From: Dyadobacter sandarakinus
Lineage (GTDB): Bacteria; Bacteroidota; Bacteroidia; Cytophagales; Spirosomataceae
DNA: 64,000 nucleotides
NCBI RefSeq assembly: GCF_016894445.1
Contig: NZ_CP056775.1
Span: 4,094,001 to 4,158,000, forward strand
Direction of reading: 5' to 3'
The translations under genes and the position numbers were made by a program. Below the pieces are notes generated by a model. That model saw only the letters and a program-made list of their open reading frames with translations, was not told where the DNA came from and did no database searches. Each line of letters begins with the position of its first letter. Position 1 is the first letter of the stretch. Below are positions 36,158-45,900 of the stretch, piece after piece.

Positions 36158-36205
36158 TCCGGCCGCGAACCGGCAGGAAAGTAAAATCGTTAAAGAATCG
36201 CTGCT

Positions 36206-36240
36206 GATCACCGGCCCTATCAGGTTACCGGTGATCCTTT
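36206..36240 (+). terminator. Terminator of the SDR gene
   Basis: GATCACCGG (36206-36214) pairs with CCGGTGATC (36228-36236), followed by CTTTTC. It ends 14 bp before the AraC start, so AraC needs its own promoter or read-through. Confidence 0.7.
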
Positions 36241-36253
36241 TCAAATCAGCCTC

Positions 36254-37174
36254 ATGAACAAAGAAGAAAACAGCCCCAGGAAAATAGAATCGCTGGCCGA
36301 GGCGCACCGGGCATTTGGCCTGCTCAAACCGCAGCACCCGCTGGTGAGCCTGATCAATGGTACCTACACGCAGGTGAATGAGTCAGCGATACCGCATTAC
36401 CATGTGCTGACTTTTTACAAAATAGCCTATAAACCCAAGCTGCACGGCAAACTAAGATACGGCCAGAGCTACTATGACTTTGACGAGGGCGGCTTGTTGT
36501 TTGCCGCTCCGGGCCAGGTAGTGGGCAACCACGATAACGATGCCAGCGCATGTTCGGAGTATACACTGCTCATCCATCCTGACTTTCTTCTGAGGTATCC
36601 TCTTGCCAAAAATATCAGGCAGTATGGCTTCTTTTCTTATTCCACCAGGGAAACACTGCACCTGTCGGAGGAGGAAAAGGCAACGATCTTTGACATTTTC
36701 AAAATGATTGAAAAAGAGCTCGGCAGCCGGATCGACGATTTCAGCCAGGATGTGGTGATTTCGCAGATCGAGCTCCTGCTCAACTATGCAAATCGTTTTT
36801 ATAAGCGGCAGTTTATTACCCGGAAAGCAATCAGCCATGACCTCCTTCAGAAACTCGAAGAGGTAATGGATCAATATTTTGGAGATCAGCTATCCGTAAA
36901 TCAGGGATTGCCCAGCGTCGCCTACCTGGCCGAAAAAGTCAACCTGTCGCCCAGCTACCTGAGTGATATGCTGCGCTCGCTGATCGGGCAGAATGCTCAA
37001 CAGTACATTCACGACAAACTGATCGAAAAGGCGAAGGAAAACCTTTCGACAACCAACCTTACGGTGCGGGAAGTGGCTTACACACTCGGGTTTGAACATT
37101 CCCAGTCATTCAGCAAGCTGTTCAAAGCAAAGACGAACCTTTCTCCCCTGGAATTCAGGCGATCATTTAACTGA
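36254..37174 (+). CDS. AraC-family transcriptional regulator
   Basis: 306 residues. A cupin-like N-terminal sensor domain (YHVLTFYKIAYKPKLHGKLRYGQSYYDFDEGGLLFAAPGQVV) and a C-terminal AraC domain with two HTHs (VAYLAEKVNLSPSYLSDMLRSLIG and VREVAYTLGFEHSQSFSKLFKAKTNLSPLEFR). It is next to the SDR gene on the same strand, a frequent pairing in this group. Confidence 0.93.
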   Translation: MNKEENSPRKIESLAEAHRAFGLLKPQHPLVSLINGTYTQVNESAIPHYHVLTFYKIAYKPKLHGKLRYGQSYYDFDEGGLLFAAPGQVVGNHDNDASACSEYTLLIHPDFLLRYPLAKNIRQYGFFSYSTRETLHLSEEEKATIFDIFKMIEKELGSRIDDFSQDVVISQIELLLNYANRFYKRQFITRKAISHDLLQKLEEVMDQYFGDQLSVNQGLPSVAYLAEKVNLSPSYLSDMLRSLIGQNAQQYIHDKLIEKAKENLSTTNLTVREVAYTLGFEHSQSFSKLFKAKTNLSPLEFRRSFN

Positions 37175-37198
37175 AAATACGGCTTTCCGGGTTGCGCT

Positions 37199-38623
37199 TC
37201 ATGAATCAACCAGCCCGGCCAGCGTGTTTTCCGGAACTGGCGGGACTATGCTGCCGTTTTCCCGGGATTTTACTTTGGACAAAATGGATTCCAGCAGTGG
37301 CAGCATGGTGTTCAGACCGCCGGTTTTGATGATAAAATTCCAGAGCGGCTCAAACTTTTTCCAGCCCCCGGTATACAGGAAATGCTTGGCTATGTGCTTT
37401 ACCGTATCGTGGTGCAGGCTGGACTTCGCAATGTTTTTCCAACTGTAAAAATTTTCGTAAGCCCACCAGTATCCTGCTTCCAGTTCCTCTGCACGTAGTA
37501 TTTTGGTTTGATAAACAACCTGCCGCGTGTCGTAACGATCCCAGTCATGGGTGAGAATGCGGCCCTCGGCATCCATACTCCGGTACAATGCCGTGCCGGG
37601 ATAGGGCGTCAGAATATGGTAGGTAGCTGTGGTAATGCCGTGGTTTACTCCCCAGTCCACGGTTCGTTTGAATACGTCGCGGTCATCGTCATCCAACCCG
37701 AAAACAAAGCTTCCGTTGATCATAATGCCCAGCGAATGCAGCCTGTTTACGGCTCTTGTGTAATCTTTTTCAAGGTTTTGCTTCTTATTGCTTTGTTTGA
37801 GATTTTGCGGTGAAAAGGTTTCAAAACCCACAAATAAGCTCCGTAACCCTGCATCGGCAGCCTTCTCGATCAGGTTTCCCCTCAAAATGGCGTCTACGGT
37901 TGACGCCCCCTGAAAAACCCGGTTCATGCCGCGCATCCCTTCAAAAAGCGCCGCTGCAAACTTTGTATTTCCAAGCAGGTGATCATCCAGGAAATACAGA
38001 TGTCGGCCCGGCAGCCGGTCGATCTCGGCCAGCGCCTCGTCTACCAGCTGGGTATAGAAAGTTTTGCCTCCCCCGAAAAAAGCATCTTTATAACAAAAAT
38101 TGCAGTGGTGCGGACAGCCCCTGGTAACCACGATGGAATTGGGAACCAGGTAGAGATGCCGCTTGATAAGATCGCGGCGGATCGGCGGAATACCCGCCAG
38201 GGTGCGGTTATCCGAAGTATACACCCGCTGCGGAGCACCTTTCCTGAAATCGGTAAGAAAGCGCGGGAGCGTGTCCTCACCCGGACCGATAAAAATACTG
38301 TCGGCGTGCGCCATCGCCTCCTCAGGCAGTGAGGTCACATGCAGGCCTCCGAGTATCACGTAGCAACCCTTCCGGCGGTAATGGTCAGCGATGCGATAAG
38401 CCCTGAATGCATTGGTAATATACACCTGGATCATCACAAGGTCAGGCTCGTCATCCAGGCGCAGCTGCTCCACATGCTGATCCTGCAGGTCGATCTCGTC
38501 ATCGGGCGACAGGAATGCAGCCAGTGTCGCCAGGCCCAGCGGCGGAAAAAGCGAGTACTTGATGGGTCTCCAGAGCGGGCTTTCGGCTTCGGTCAATGCC
38601 GGCAGGATCATCTTTACTTTCAT
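37199..38623 (-). CDS. B12-binding-domain radical SAM protein
   Basis: 474 residues from the ATG at 38623 (MKVKMILPALTEAES). An N-terminal cobalamin-binding-like Rossmann domain (residues 1-135, PDLVMIQVYITNAFRAYRIADHYRRKGCYVILGGLHVT) precedes the radical SAM barrel with the cluster motif TRGCPHHCNFCYKD (CxxxCxxC) and GFETFSPQNLKQSNKKQN. The C-terminal 150 residues include WWAYENFYSWKNI. Such proteins do methylations or rearrangements; the DxHxxG base-off motif of B12 is not evident, so cobalamin binding is uncertain. It has a perfect inverted repeat just upstream. Confidence 0.9.
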   Translation of the reverse strand: MKVKMILPALTEAESPLWRPIKYSLFPPLGLATLAAFLSPDDEIDLQDQHVEQLRLDDEPDLVMIQVYITNAFRAYRIADHYRRKGCYVILGGLHVTSLPEEAMAHADSIFIGPGEDTLPRFLTDFRKGAPQRVYTSDNRTLAGIPPIRRDLIKRHLYLVPNSIVVTRGCPHHCNFCYKDAFFGGGKTFYTQLVDEALAEIDRLPGRHLYFLDDHLLGNTKFAAALFEGMRGMNRVFQGASTVDAILRGNLIEKAADAGLRSLFVGFETFSPQNLKQSNKKQNLEKDYTRAVNRLHSLGIMINGSFVFGLDDDDRDVFKRTVDWGVNHGITTATYHILTPYPGTALYRSMDAEGRILTHDWDRYDTRQVVYQTKILRAEELEAGYWWAYENFYSWKNIAKSSLHHDTVKHIAKHFLYTGGWKKFEPLWNFIIKTGGLNTMLPLLESILSKVKSRENGSIVPPVPENTLAGLVDS

Positions 38624-38643
38624 GAATTTACATAGTTTAAAAG

Positions 38644-38662
38644 TACTTTGCATTACAAAGTA
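38644..38662. promoter_or_regulatory. Inverted repeat TACTTTG-N5-CAAAGTA before the radical SAM gene
   Basis: TACTTTG (38644-38650) and CAAAGTA (38656-38662) are perfect 7-bp arms with a 5-bp spacer, 20 bp upstream of the radical SAM start. On the minus strand the element contains a TACTTTG tract resembling the Bacteroidota -7 box, so a bound protein would block it. Confidence 0.6.
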
Positions 38663-38831
38663 AATGAAAGTTCTGTAAGAAATGACACCTTACATTCCAG
38701 GTTTTTTTTAGACCAGGGTTCTGCGGCGCATTTACAGGAAAAAGGAAAATCTGGTAAAGCTTAATTTTCAGGACATACAACCTTTGGGCACCTGGGCGGC
38801 CTCTTTAACCTGAATACCTTAAAGATCATCT

Positions 38832-39362
38832 ATGACATCAGAGGCGGAACTGGTATCGGGTTGCCTGTTGCACGACCGGGTTGCACAGCGGCAACTGTAT
38901 GACCGGTATAAAAAAGCAATGTATACGCTAGCCTACCGCATTACGGGCGACTTTGATGCTGCCAATGATGTGATCCAGGATGCATTCCTGGAAGTGTTCC
39001 GCCACCTCGATCAGTTTCGCGGTGAATCGACACTCGGTGCCTGGATCCGGCAGATCGTGGTGCGTAAATCGACCAAAAAGAAAAAGGTGGTTTTGTGGCA
39101 GAATGTGGATGATTATCCGGAAGAAAGCATTGACTGGGGCGATCACGATATCAATGCAGCCCATCTTGAAACCGCGATCTTGTCGCTGCCCGATGGTTTC
39201 CGCACCATTTTCGTGCTGGCCGAAGTGGAGGGATACACGCACCGCGAAATCGCAGTAATGCTGAATATTTCCGAAGGAACCTCCAAATCACAATTGTTTC
39301 ATGCCAAAAGAAAGCTCCGGGGCATGCTCACCTCATACGGATACGGACATGGAAAAAAATAA
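38832..39362 (+). CDS. ECF-type RNA polymerase sigma factor
   Basis: 176 residues. Sigma-70 region 2 (YRITGDFDAANDVIQDAFLEVFRHLDQFRGESTLGAWIRQI) and region 4 (LPDGFRTIFVLAEVEGYTHREIAVMLNISEGTSKSQLFHAKRKL) are complete. It is the first gene of a four-gene operon with an overlapping anti-sigma-like membrane protein, a DUF4097-like protein and a barrel. It probably answers to an envelope signal. Confidence 0.95.
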   Translation: MTSEAELVSGCLLHDRVAQRQLYDRYKKAMYTLAYRITGDFDAANDVIQDAFLEVFRHLDQFRGESTLGAWIRQIVVRKSTKKKKVVLWQNVDDYPEESIDWGDHDINAAHLETAILSLPDGFRTIFVLAEVEGYTHREIAVMLNISEGTSKSQLFHAKRKLRGMLTSYGYGHGKK

Positions 39363-39921
39363 GGACACACTGAAAAATGCGATCGGTCGGCTGCCTGCCT
39401 ACGAACCGGGTCACCAGGTTTGGCTGGACCTGCGTGAAAAACTGAATGAACAACCATTGAAGCAGGCACTGGATACTTTGCCGGAGTATGAGCCCGACGG
39501 TATGCTCTGGGAGCTCATTGCCGCGAAAGCTCCTGCAAAAAAACCTGCATTGATATGGTGGTATGCCGCGGCACTCCTTGCAGGCGGCCTGTGCCTGGGA
39601 TGGCTGACCTACGAGAAAGGATGGAACCGCGGCATATCGTACTCGACTGAAAAAGCGGATGTACGTCTTCAGCAAGGTGAACCGAGCCTTGCGGATGCCC
39701 AGTACCTGAGGCTCAAAGCTTATTGTGAAACCGAAACGATCGTTTGCAATACGCGGGATTACAGACGTTTGCAGGAAGAATATGAAAAGTTGAACGATGC
39801 TTCGGTCCAGCTGAAAAGAGCTATCGGGGCCTATAATACGGAAGCCTCGCTGATCAGGCAGGTTACAATCCTGGAAGAACAAAAAGCCGGTATTTTGAAT
39901 GAAATGGCCAAGTTGATTTAA
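39349..39921 (+). CDS. Anti-sigma-factor-like single-pass membrane protein
   Basis: 190 residues from the ATG at 39349 (MEKNKDTLKNAIGRLPAY), overlapping the sigma gene by 14 nt in another frame. An ATG at 39301 is deeper inside the sigma gene and less likely. The cytoplasmic N-terminus contains two similar short motifs (LPAYEPGHQVWLDLREKL and LPEYEPDGMLWELI). One TM helix (LIWWYAAALLAGGLCLGWLTY) and a periplasmic coiled-coil tail (RLQEEYEKLNDASVQLKRAIG...) follow. Layout and position fit an anti-sigma factor, though no zinc-binding ZAS motif is present. Confidence 0.7.
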   Translation: MEKNKDTLKNAIGRLPAYEPGHQVWLDLREKLNEQPLKQALDTLPEYEPDGMLWELIAAKAPAKKPALIWWYAAALLAGGLCLGWLTYEKGWNRGISYSTEKADVRLQQGEPSLADAQYLRLKAYCETETIVCNTRDYRRLQEEYEKLNDASVQLKRAIGAYNTEASLIRQVTILEEQKAGILNEMAKLI

Positions 39922-39925
39922 AACA

Positions 39926-40831
39926 ATGCACATGAAACCGCACCTTAGTTTTTATAAATACATGCTGTGCGCAGTACTGCTCCCGGTGCTCTCGCTCTCC
40001 GGTGTTGCCCGTGCGCAGGGAGTATTGCAGGTAGCTACCAAAACCATTGAAAAAACCGTCCGGAGCCCGGCTGTACGCATGTTACACATTACAGCTGAAA
40101 AGGCCGACATTGAAATGACCACCTGGGACAAGGCCGAAATCACGATCGTACTCGAACTTTCGGCCAGGCATCCTGAAAAAAGCATGGCTGCCTCCGACCT
40201 GTCCAAGGTGCAGTACATCGCCGACGGTCGCGGAAGGGACTTTTTCCTGAGAAATTACATTGTGCTGAAAGAAGGAGAAAGCAAACCTGTTTCCAACATC
40301 AAGGCGCGGTATGTGATCCATTTGCCGGCTTCCTGCGGGGTTGACCTGAAAAATTCGTTCGGCACGATCACCCTCAAAGGTCTTAGCAACAGTATCCAGC
40401 TCAAAGCAGATTTCTGTACGACCAGCCTGCTGAACCTCAGCGGACAAGGCCAGCTGAATACCTCCTTCGGCGAACTGACGGCCACGGACCTTTCGGGTAC
40501 TTTCAGCTTCACAAGCGACCACACCAGGCTGCGCCTCAACCAGGTGGCAGGAGTAGTGCGGCTGGATGCCGACTATGGTGACGCCGAAATATACCCGGCC
40601 GCCGCATTGACCAGCCTGGGTATCAGATCAAAAAAAGCAGAAATAACCTTGCTGGCCAGGAACTGGCAGACATTCGACTACACCATACAAAGTGCCTATG
40701 CTACCATGAAGCTGCCCAATGGTTTCAAATGGAAACGCAATACAGCGGACTTTAAGGAGGCATTTTTCAACCGGAATCAACTTGCCAACGTCAGCATCAA
40801 CGCCGAATTCGGTCATGTGACCATCCGGTAG
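39926..40831 (+). CDS. Secreted DUF4097-like beta-helix protein
   Basis: 301 residues. After a signal peptide (YMLCAVLLPVLSLSGVARA-Q) the protein is a run of short beta turns (ITAEKADIEMTTWDKAEITIVLEL, NSFGTITLKGLSNSIQLKADF, TSFGELTATDLSGTFSFTSDHTRLRLNQ) typical of DUF4097/DUF2807 putative adhesins. These often accompany anti-sigma genes. Start ATG at 39926; the second Met (39932) is possible. It is four nt after the anti-sigma stop, so in the same transcript. Confidence 0.8.
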   Translation: MHMKPHLSFYKYMLCAVLLPVLSLSGVARAQGVLQVATKTIEKTVRSPAVRMLHITAEKADIEMTTWDKAEITIVLELSARHPEKSMAASDLSKVQYIADGRGRDFFLRNYIVLKEGESKPVSNIKARYVIHLPASCGVDLKNSFGTITLKGLSNSIQLKADFCTTSLLNLSGQGQLNTSFGELTATDLSGTFSFTSDHTRLRLNQVAGVVRLDADYGDAEIYPAAALTSLGIRSKKAEITLLARNWQTFDYTIQSAYATMKLPNGFKWKRNTADFKEAFFNRNQLANVSINAEFGHVTIR

Positions 40832-40852
40832 CTGCATTTTAAACCTTCTTTC

Positions 40853-42106
40853 ATGAAAAACTTTCTGCTGGTGCTGCTCATCGGGAGCATGACCCCGCTG
40901 GCCCGTGCACAGGACAGCACACAGGTATTCTTTTCGCAAGACGCTGACACCCTGGTCAGGCAGCGCTTTATCGACCGGTATGAAAATGTATTTATGACCC
41001 GCGTGCCGACCCGGCAGATTTTCAAGCTTTCGGTTACAGGCTCCGAATTGCAGGGCGCAGGTTTTCACCTCGGCTATGAATACAAACTTACGCCCTCACT
41101 GTCCCTTGAAGCATCTGTTTTTACGGTGCTCAATCCCTATAATACCGGCCTGGTACATGAAATGGTCAGGTTTGACTACCGCAATGTGGATGTCTGGGCA
41201 AATGCAAGAATGCGCTGGTACTACAACATGAAAAAGCGGATCGACAAGGGACTCAATGCAAATAATTTCAGCGGCGCGTATATCGGAGCTTCGTACGAGC
41301 ACTTGCTGCATAGGTCCGCACGGTTTCCAAATCCGAATACCGGCAGGGCGGCGCTCTTATTTGGTTTTCAAACCCGTTTCCTGAACCATGGCTTTGCAGA
41401 CTTTGCGCTGGGTCTTTACCAGAGAGAACCCGGATACTTTTCCAACTATCAAAGCTCCTCAGCTTTTGTAGCCCCTGAGAACTTCGTGCTCGGAAGCCGG
41501 TTCAACATTGGCCTTGCTGTGGGTGATTGGAAAAAATCAGCCACAGCTCCGCTTTGTGATGTTATATTCTGTGATGAACTGGTTCGCGGACAGTGGAAAG
41601 TACAGGCACCCTACTTCGTTCTGGGACTCAGAAACCAGGTTGTACGGTCGGAGCTTGCCTATGAAAGAGCATTAGGAAAAACTTCATTTTCAGTGCAGGC
41701 AGATGCAGGCATTTACCTCGCTCACCAGGCTATTTTCCGTGAAACCTACAATACGAACACTGCTTTAAATGCAGGTTTAAGTTTACGGTATTATTTTCTT
41801 CAGAAGTTTCAGGCCCGCCGTGGAAAAGGAGGAAGCAATCTTTCAGGACCCTATGCTGCCTTTTCGGGAGGTTACGGCAGGAACAAAGCTCATTCAAGGA
41901 GCGACTTCCCGTCGGTTCCGGAGGTCAGCCGTGTAAGCACTGGTTTCAGTGTAACGCCGGCATTGGGTTACCAGCAGCGCTTGTTCGGGAAATTGTACAT
42001 TGATGCTTCCCTGTTTTACCTGAAACCCATTGCTGCGGGCGCTGAAAGCTTCTTTTTTGCAAGACCTTATTTATCATCCAGAATGACTATCGGGTTTACA
42101 TTCTGA
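40853..42106 (+). CDS. Outer-membrane beta-barrel protein of the ECF operon
   Basis: 417 residues. The signal peptide (MKNFLLVLLIGSMTPLARA-Q) is followed by many amphipathic strands (GFHLGYEYKLTPSLSLEASVFTVLN, AGLSLRYYFLQKFQ, YLSSRMTIGFTF) ending in Phe as barrels do. The family is unrecognised. It lies 21 bp after the DUF4097-like gene and is probably co-regulated by the ECF sigma factor. Confidence 0.75.
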   Translation: MKNFLLVLLIGSMTPLARAQDSTQVFFSQDADTLVRQRFIDRYENVFMTRVPTRQIFKLSVTGSELQGAGFHLGYEYKLTPSLSLEASVFTVLNPYNTGLVHEMVRFDYRNVDVWANARMRWYYNMKKRIDKGLNANNFSGAYIGASYEHLLHRSARFPNPNTGRAALLFGFQTRFLNHGFADFALGLYQREPGYFSNYQSSSAFVAPENFVLGSRFNIGLAVGDWKKSATAPLCDVIFCDELVRGQWKVQAPYFVLGLRNQVVRSELAYERALGKTSFSVQADAGIYLAHQAIFRETYNTNTALNAGLSLRYYFLQKFQARRGKGGSNLSGPYAAFSGGYGRNKAHSRSDFPSVPEVSRVSTGFSVTPALGYQQRLFGKLYIDASLFYLKPIAAGAESFFFARPYLSSRMTIGFTF

Positions 42107-42217
42107 GCAGGAATTTCCAGCCGGCTTTTTTTTGTCAGGTGCTTTTTAGCCATTTTTGAAAGCGCACCGGAACGAAAATCTGTTTCCCGGCTGCGATCCA
42201 CCGTTTAGAAAAACCTG

Positions 42218-42793
42218 ATGATACGGAAAATAGCCGCCCGGCATGAGCACACGCTCATTGAGAATAAAGACTTTGGCAGCAGCGACCTGGAAGCCAGCTA
42301 CGAATATGTGGAATTCAGAAATTGTTCCTTTCTGAAATTAGCCGGAACCGACTTCATGGAGTGCGTTTTTCATTCCTGTAACCTGAGCAACGCCATGGTC
42401 AGAAACTGTAAGATACAGAACGTCAGGTTCAATGATTGCAAGCTCGTCGGTATCAATTTCAATGACACCAAGACATTCGGTTTCTCGGTTGCATTTGAAA
42501 ACTGCAACCTGGATTATGCCAGTTTTGACAATCGGAAAATGAACCAGAGCACATTTGTGAATTGTAAAATGCACGGGGTCAACTTTTCCAATGCAGATTT
42601 GTCCAAATGTACCATAGAGCGCTGCGACCTGGATGCGGCGATATTTTCGTATACCAACCTTAGCGGACTGGACTTCACTACGAATTACAACTTCTCTATC
42701 GATCCTGAAATCAATACACTCAAAAAGACGAAGTTTACCGTACACAGCCTGCCCGGCTTGCTGACGAAGTACAATCTTGATATTCAGTACTGA
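42218..42793 (+). CDS. Pentapeptide-repeat protein
   Basis: 191 residues built of A(D/N)LxX-like repeats: FRNCSFLKLAGTDFMECVFHSCNL, FNDCKLVGINFNDTK, FENCNLDYASFDNRK, FVNCKMHGVNFSNADLSKC. The fold is a quadrilateral beta-helix as in Qnr/MfpA, which mimic DNA and shield gyrase. Length is close to Qnr (about 215), but I would not claim quinolone protection. No signal peptide, so cytoplasmic. Cysteine is abundant at core positions. Confidence 0.87.
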   Translation: MIRKIAARHEHTLIENKDFGSSDLEASYEYVEFRNCSFLKLAGTDFMECVFHSCNLSNAMVRNCKIQNVRFNDCKLVGINFNDTKTFGFSVAFENCNLDYASFDNRKMNQSTFVNCKMHGVNFSNADLSKCTIERCDLDAAIFSYTNLSGLDFTTNYNFSIDPEINTLKKTKFTVHSLPGLLTKYNLDIQY

Positions 42794-42872
42794 GGTCCGC
42801 CGGAGGTACAGGCCAGCATGTACAGCGCTACCTGCACAATCAGAACCACGCTGAAACGCACCGGCTGCTGCA

Positions 42873-42916
42873 AAAAAACCTGATCCCGAGGCACAGACCA
42901 TAGGATCAGGTTTTTT
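42873..42916. terminator. Bidirectional terminator
   Basis: AAAAAACCTGATC (42873-42885) and GATCAGGTTTTTT (42904-42916) form a 13-bp stem with T runs on both strands. It serves the pentapeptide gene and the convergent cargo gene at 42941. Confidence 0.9.
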
Positions 42917-42940
42917 ATTTGATTCAAAAATAACGATCGA

Positions 42941-45900
42941 TCAGGGCTGACTGCCTTCTGCCATCATCAGCTTTAATACTTCCGTTGCTGAGCCCGACTG
43001 TATTTTCAGCATGTACACACCGCCACGCAGACCAAGATTTGAAATATCAAGCTGGGTATCATGCCCCGGTTTTACAGATTCTGAGGCGACGAGTTTACGG
43101 CTGATACCCGACAGGCTTACCATTTCAAAGGAAATATCATCACTATGTCCGGAGGATACGTGTACGGTAAACCGGGATGTAACCGGATTTGGGAAAACCG
43201 CCGAGCGCTCTGCCCCTTTCTCCGTATCTTCTTCCAGCACAGCTTCCACCGGCTCTTCCCCGCTCCTGGCGAGCGCATTCATCTGCTGCGTGGTCCGGAT
43301 CACCAGCTGCGGCGGATTGGAGCCGCTTTCCCGGCTGTTGAAAACAAGCCTGGTATTCCGGTAATTGGGATCGTGCAGTAAAAAGCTTACCAGCGCGTCG
43401 CCGGTTTGCTGCTGGGATTTCACATAGCTTGTCACATCTATTTCATAGTACCTGTAAACATGATCCACGCCTGCAAAGCCCAGCGAAGGCGTAGATGCTT
43501 CCGGGGCAATTTCCTTTGTAATACGGTCTTCCAGCCAGCTGTCGTCGTCTACCCCGTACACGTGCAGGCTCACCACCTTCGTATCTTCCTGGTTATGACC
43601 ATAAATCCGCAGTTTGGCCGACCCTACCTCACCCACTGTCCCTATGGGGAATTTCAGAAATGCAGACCGTCTTTGCACATAGCTTTTTTCCACATTCTTG
43701 ACTTCAAGCGAAGGCTGGCTTCCATAGTTTTTGAAAGGCTCATTTTCATAAATGTAGGCATCGGCAACCACAGGTAGTATGGCACTGGTCACCAGTACTT
43801 CAATGGCCGACACTTTGGGCAGATCTGCAGAGCCGGTCAGAAAATCAATGTTGAGCACACCGTCTGTTACCATCACAGGGACCGTCCGCATGACGGCTTT
43901 CATAGCGCCGCCTGCTGCTGCAAAGATGTCATAGTCGGTCAGTTTGCGGATACCTTCCATGTTTACATGAAACCGCCTGCTGCCTGCGCCGCCCGCGCCC
44001 CGGCCCGGCACACCAAACCAGGTTTCGGCAAAATGCAGGATCACGCTGATATTACCGTTCGGGACAGGGATCTTATAGCTGAATGAAGGAGAGCACCGGC
44101 CTGTCTGATAAAGCTCGTCGTCCGTCGTCCTGAGAATATCGCCGCTGCTTACCGGGCTGGTACGGTCAATGCCCGAATAATACTGATCAGCCACAAACTG
44201 CCTGCCGCCGGATGCAGCAAAAGCTCCGCCTCCTGCATTGATCCGGAGTGTTGTATTGGCTGCCTCCTGGCTGGTTACCACCAGCTTTACGGGAAGTACC
44301 ACCCGGCTGTAATCAGGTGCAAAAAGCGTCACAAGCACCTCGTAAATGCCAGCAGCAAGGCCAGTCCCATCAGCCCGGAAAGTCAGGTTACCGTCTGTGT
44401 TCTGCTGTACGGTCAGCCAGGGGCTGTTTGCTGATTTGAAAAAACGCAGTGCCGGCTTAGTTCCGCTGGTCTTCACGGCCAGGGTTTGCGGAGGCGTAGT
44501 GACACCGGGTTTGTATGTAAAAGAAAGCGACTGACTGGGAAGTGTAAACGTTTTGGTGGCTGCTTCCGCTGCATGTTTGATGATCCAGTAGTCCAGCCCG
44601 CCCCTTGAACTTTCGGTTTTGATCGCACCCGGCTGCGATGATGATGATCCTGCAAACAGGTAACCTCCGTCCGCGGTGCTCAGTATGCTGCTGTTGTCAT
44701 ACCCGCCGGTTACCTTATCCCAAACTTTGGTGCCTGCCGATGTCAGTTTTATGATCCAGCTACCCAATGCATCGCCTGTCTTGGTACTGCTGGCAAGCCC
44801 GGTGGATGATCCTGTCAGCACATAGCTTCCATCCGGATTTTGTCTGTTGAGCCGTAACTGGCTTGTACCCCGGTATATGTCGTACAGCTGGTATTTTTTC
44901 CCACCCAGGGTCCGCTCCCATTGTTTTGTTCCGGATGCACTGATTTTTACGATCCATGCATCCTGAATGCCCTGGGCTTTTTCAGACTTGTCGCCGCCGA
45001 TGTTCGAGTTGGAAACACCTGTCAGCATGTACCCGCCATCGGCTGTGGGCTCAATGGCTTTCAGCTCGTCATTCTCCGGACCGCCGAAACGTTTGTCCCA
45101 GACTTTGCGGCCGTCGGAAGCAATTTTCAGTATCCAGTAATCACGGCCCCCGCGCCCGGCTTCGGATTTGTCTCCACCCTTTCCGTAATCGGATGATCCT
45201 CCGAGCAGGTATCCGTCTGCCAGTACCCTGAGTACCGGAGATGAAGTTACCGTACCTGTGCCGGTGCTTTTATACGTTTTCGTCCATTGCTGCACACCGG
45301 CTGCATTCAATTTGGTGATACTGAACCCGCCCGGGACAACATTAGCCATGGTAAACCCGCCGTCTGGCATTTCGATCTTACCTGCCCGGTCGCTGCCGAT
45401 CGATGAAGTATTTGCGCGCTCCCACTCCTGCACCCCGCTGGCTGACAGTTTGACGAAATAATTACTTCCCCAAGCCAGGTAGCCACCTTCGGAAGTCCGC
45501 CTGATGTCACTGAGCTGCTCATCCCCCCGCCTCAGGATCGTTCTGTCCCATTGCTTTGCTCCGCTGGCAGATATTTTGATGATCCAGAAATCAGCCTGAC
45601 GTTCGCCGGGAATGCTCTGGCCACCATTTCCCTGGGTTTTGTCCCCGCTGGCGTCCGAATAAGAGTAACCGCCCAGGATATATCCCCCATCCGGGGTTTG
45701 CCTTACCACCGAAAGGATATCGATATAATTTCCGCCGTATGTTTTGTCCCATTCTTTGGAACCATCGGCAGCCAGCTTGATGATCCAGTAATTGGTATTT
45801 CCGCGGCCTGCTTCGGATCGCTCCCCGGTTTTGCTGGAATTGTTTCCGGATCGTCCTCCGAGAATGAATCCCCCATCGGAGGTTGGATTGGCAGACATCA

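Noticed and set aside
42218..42793. Pentapeptide protein as a Qnr quinolone-resistance determinant
   Set aside because: Only the repeat fold is shared; no specific Qnr loops or neighbouring resistance context are visible.
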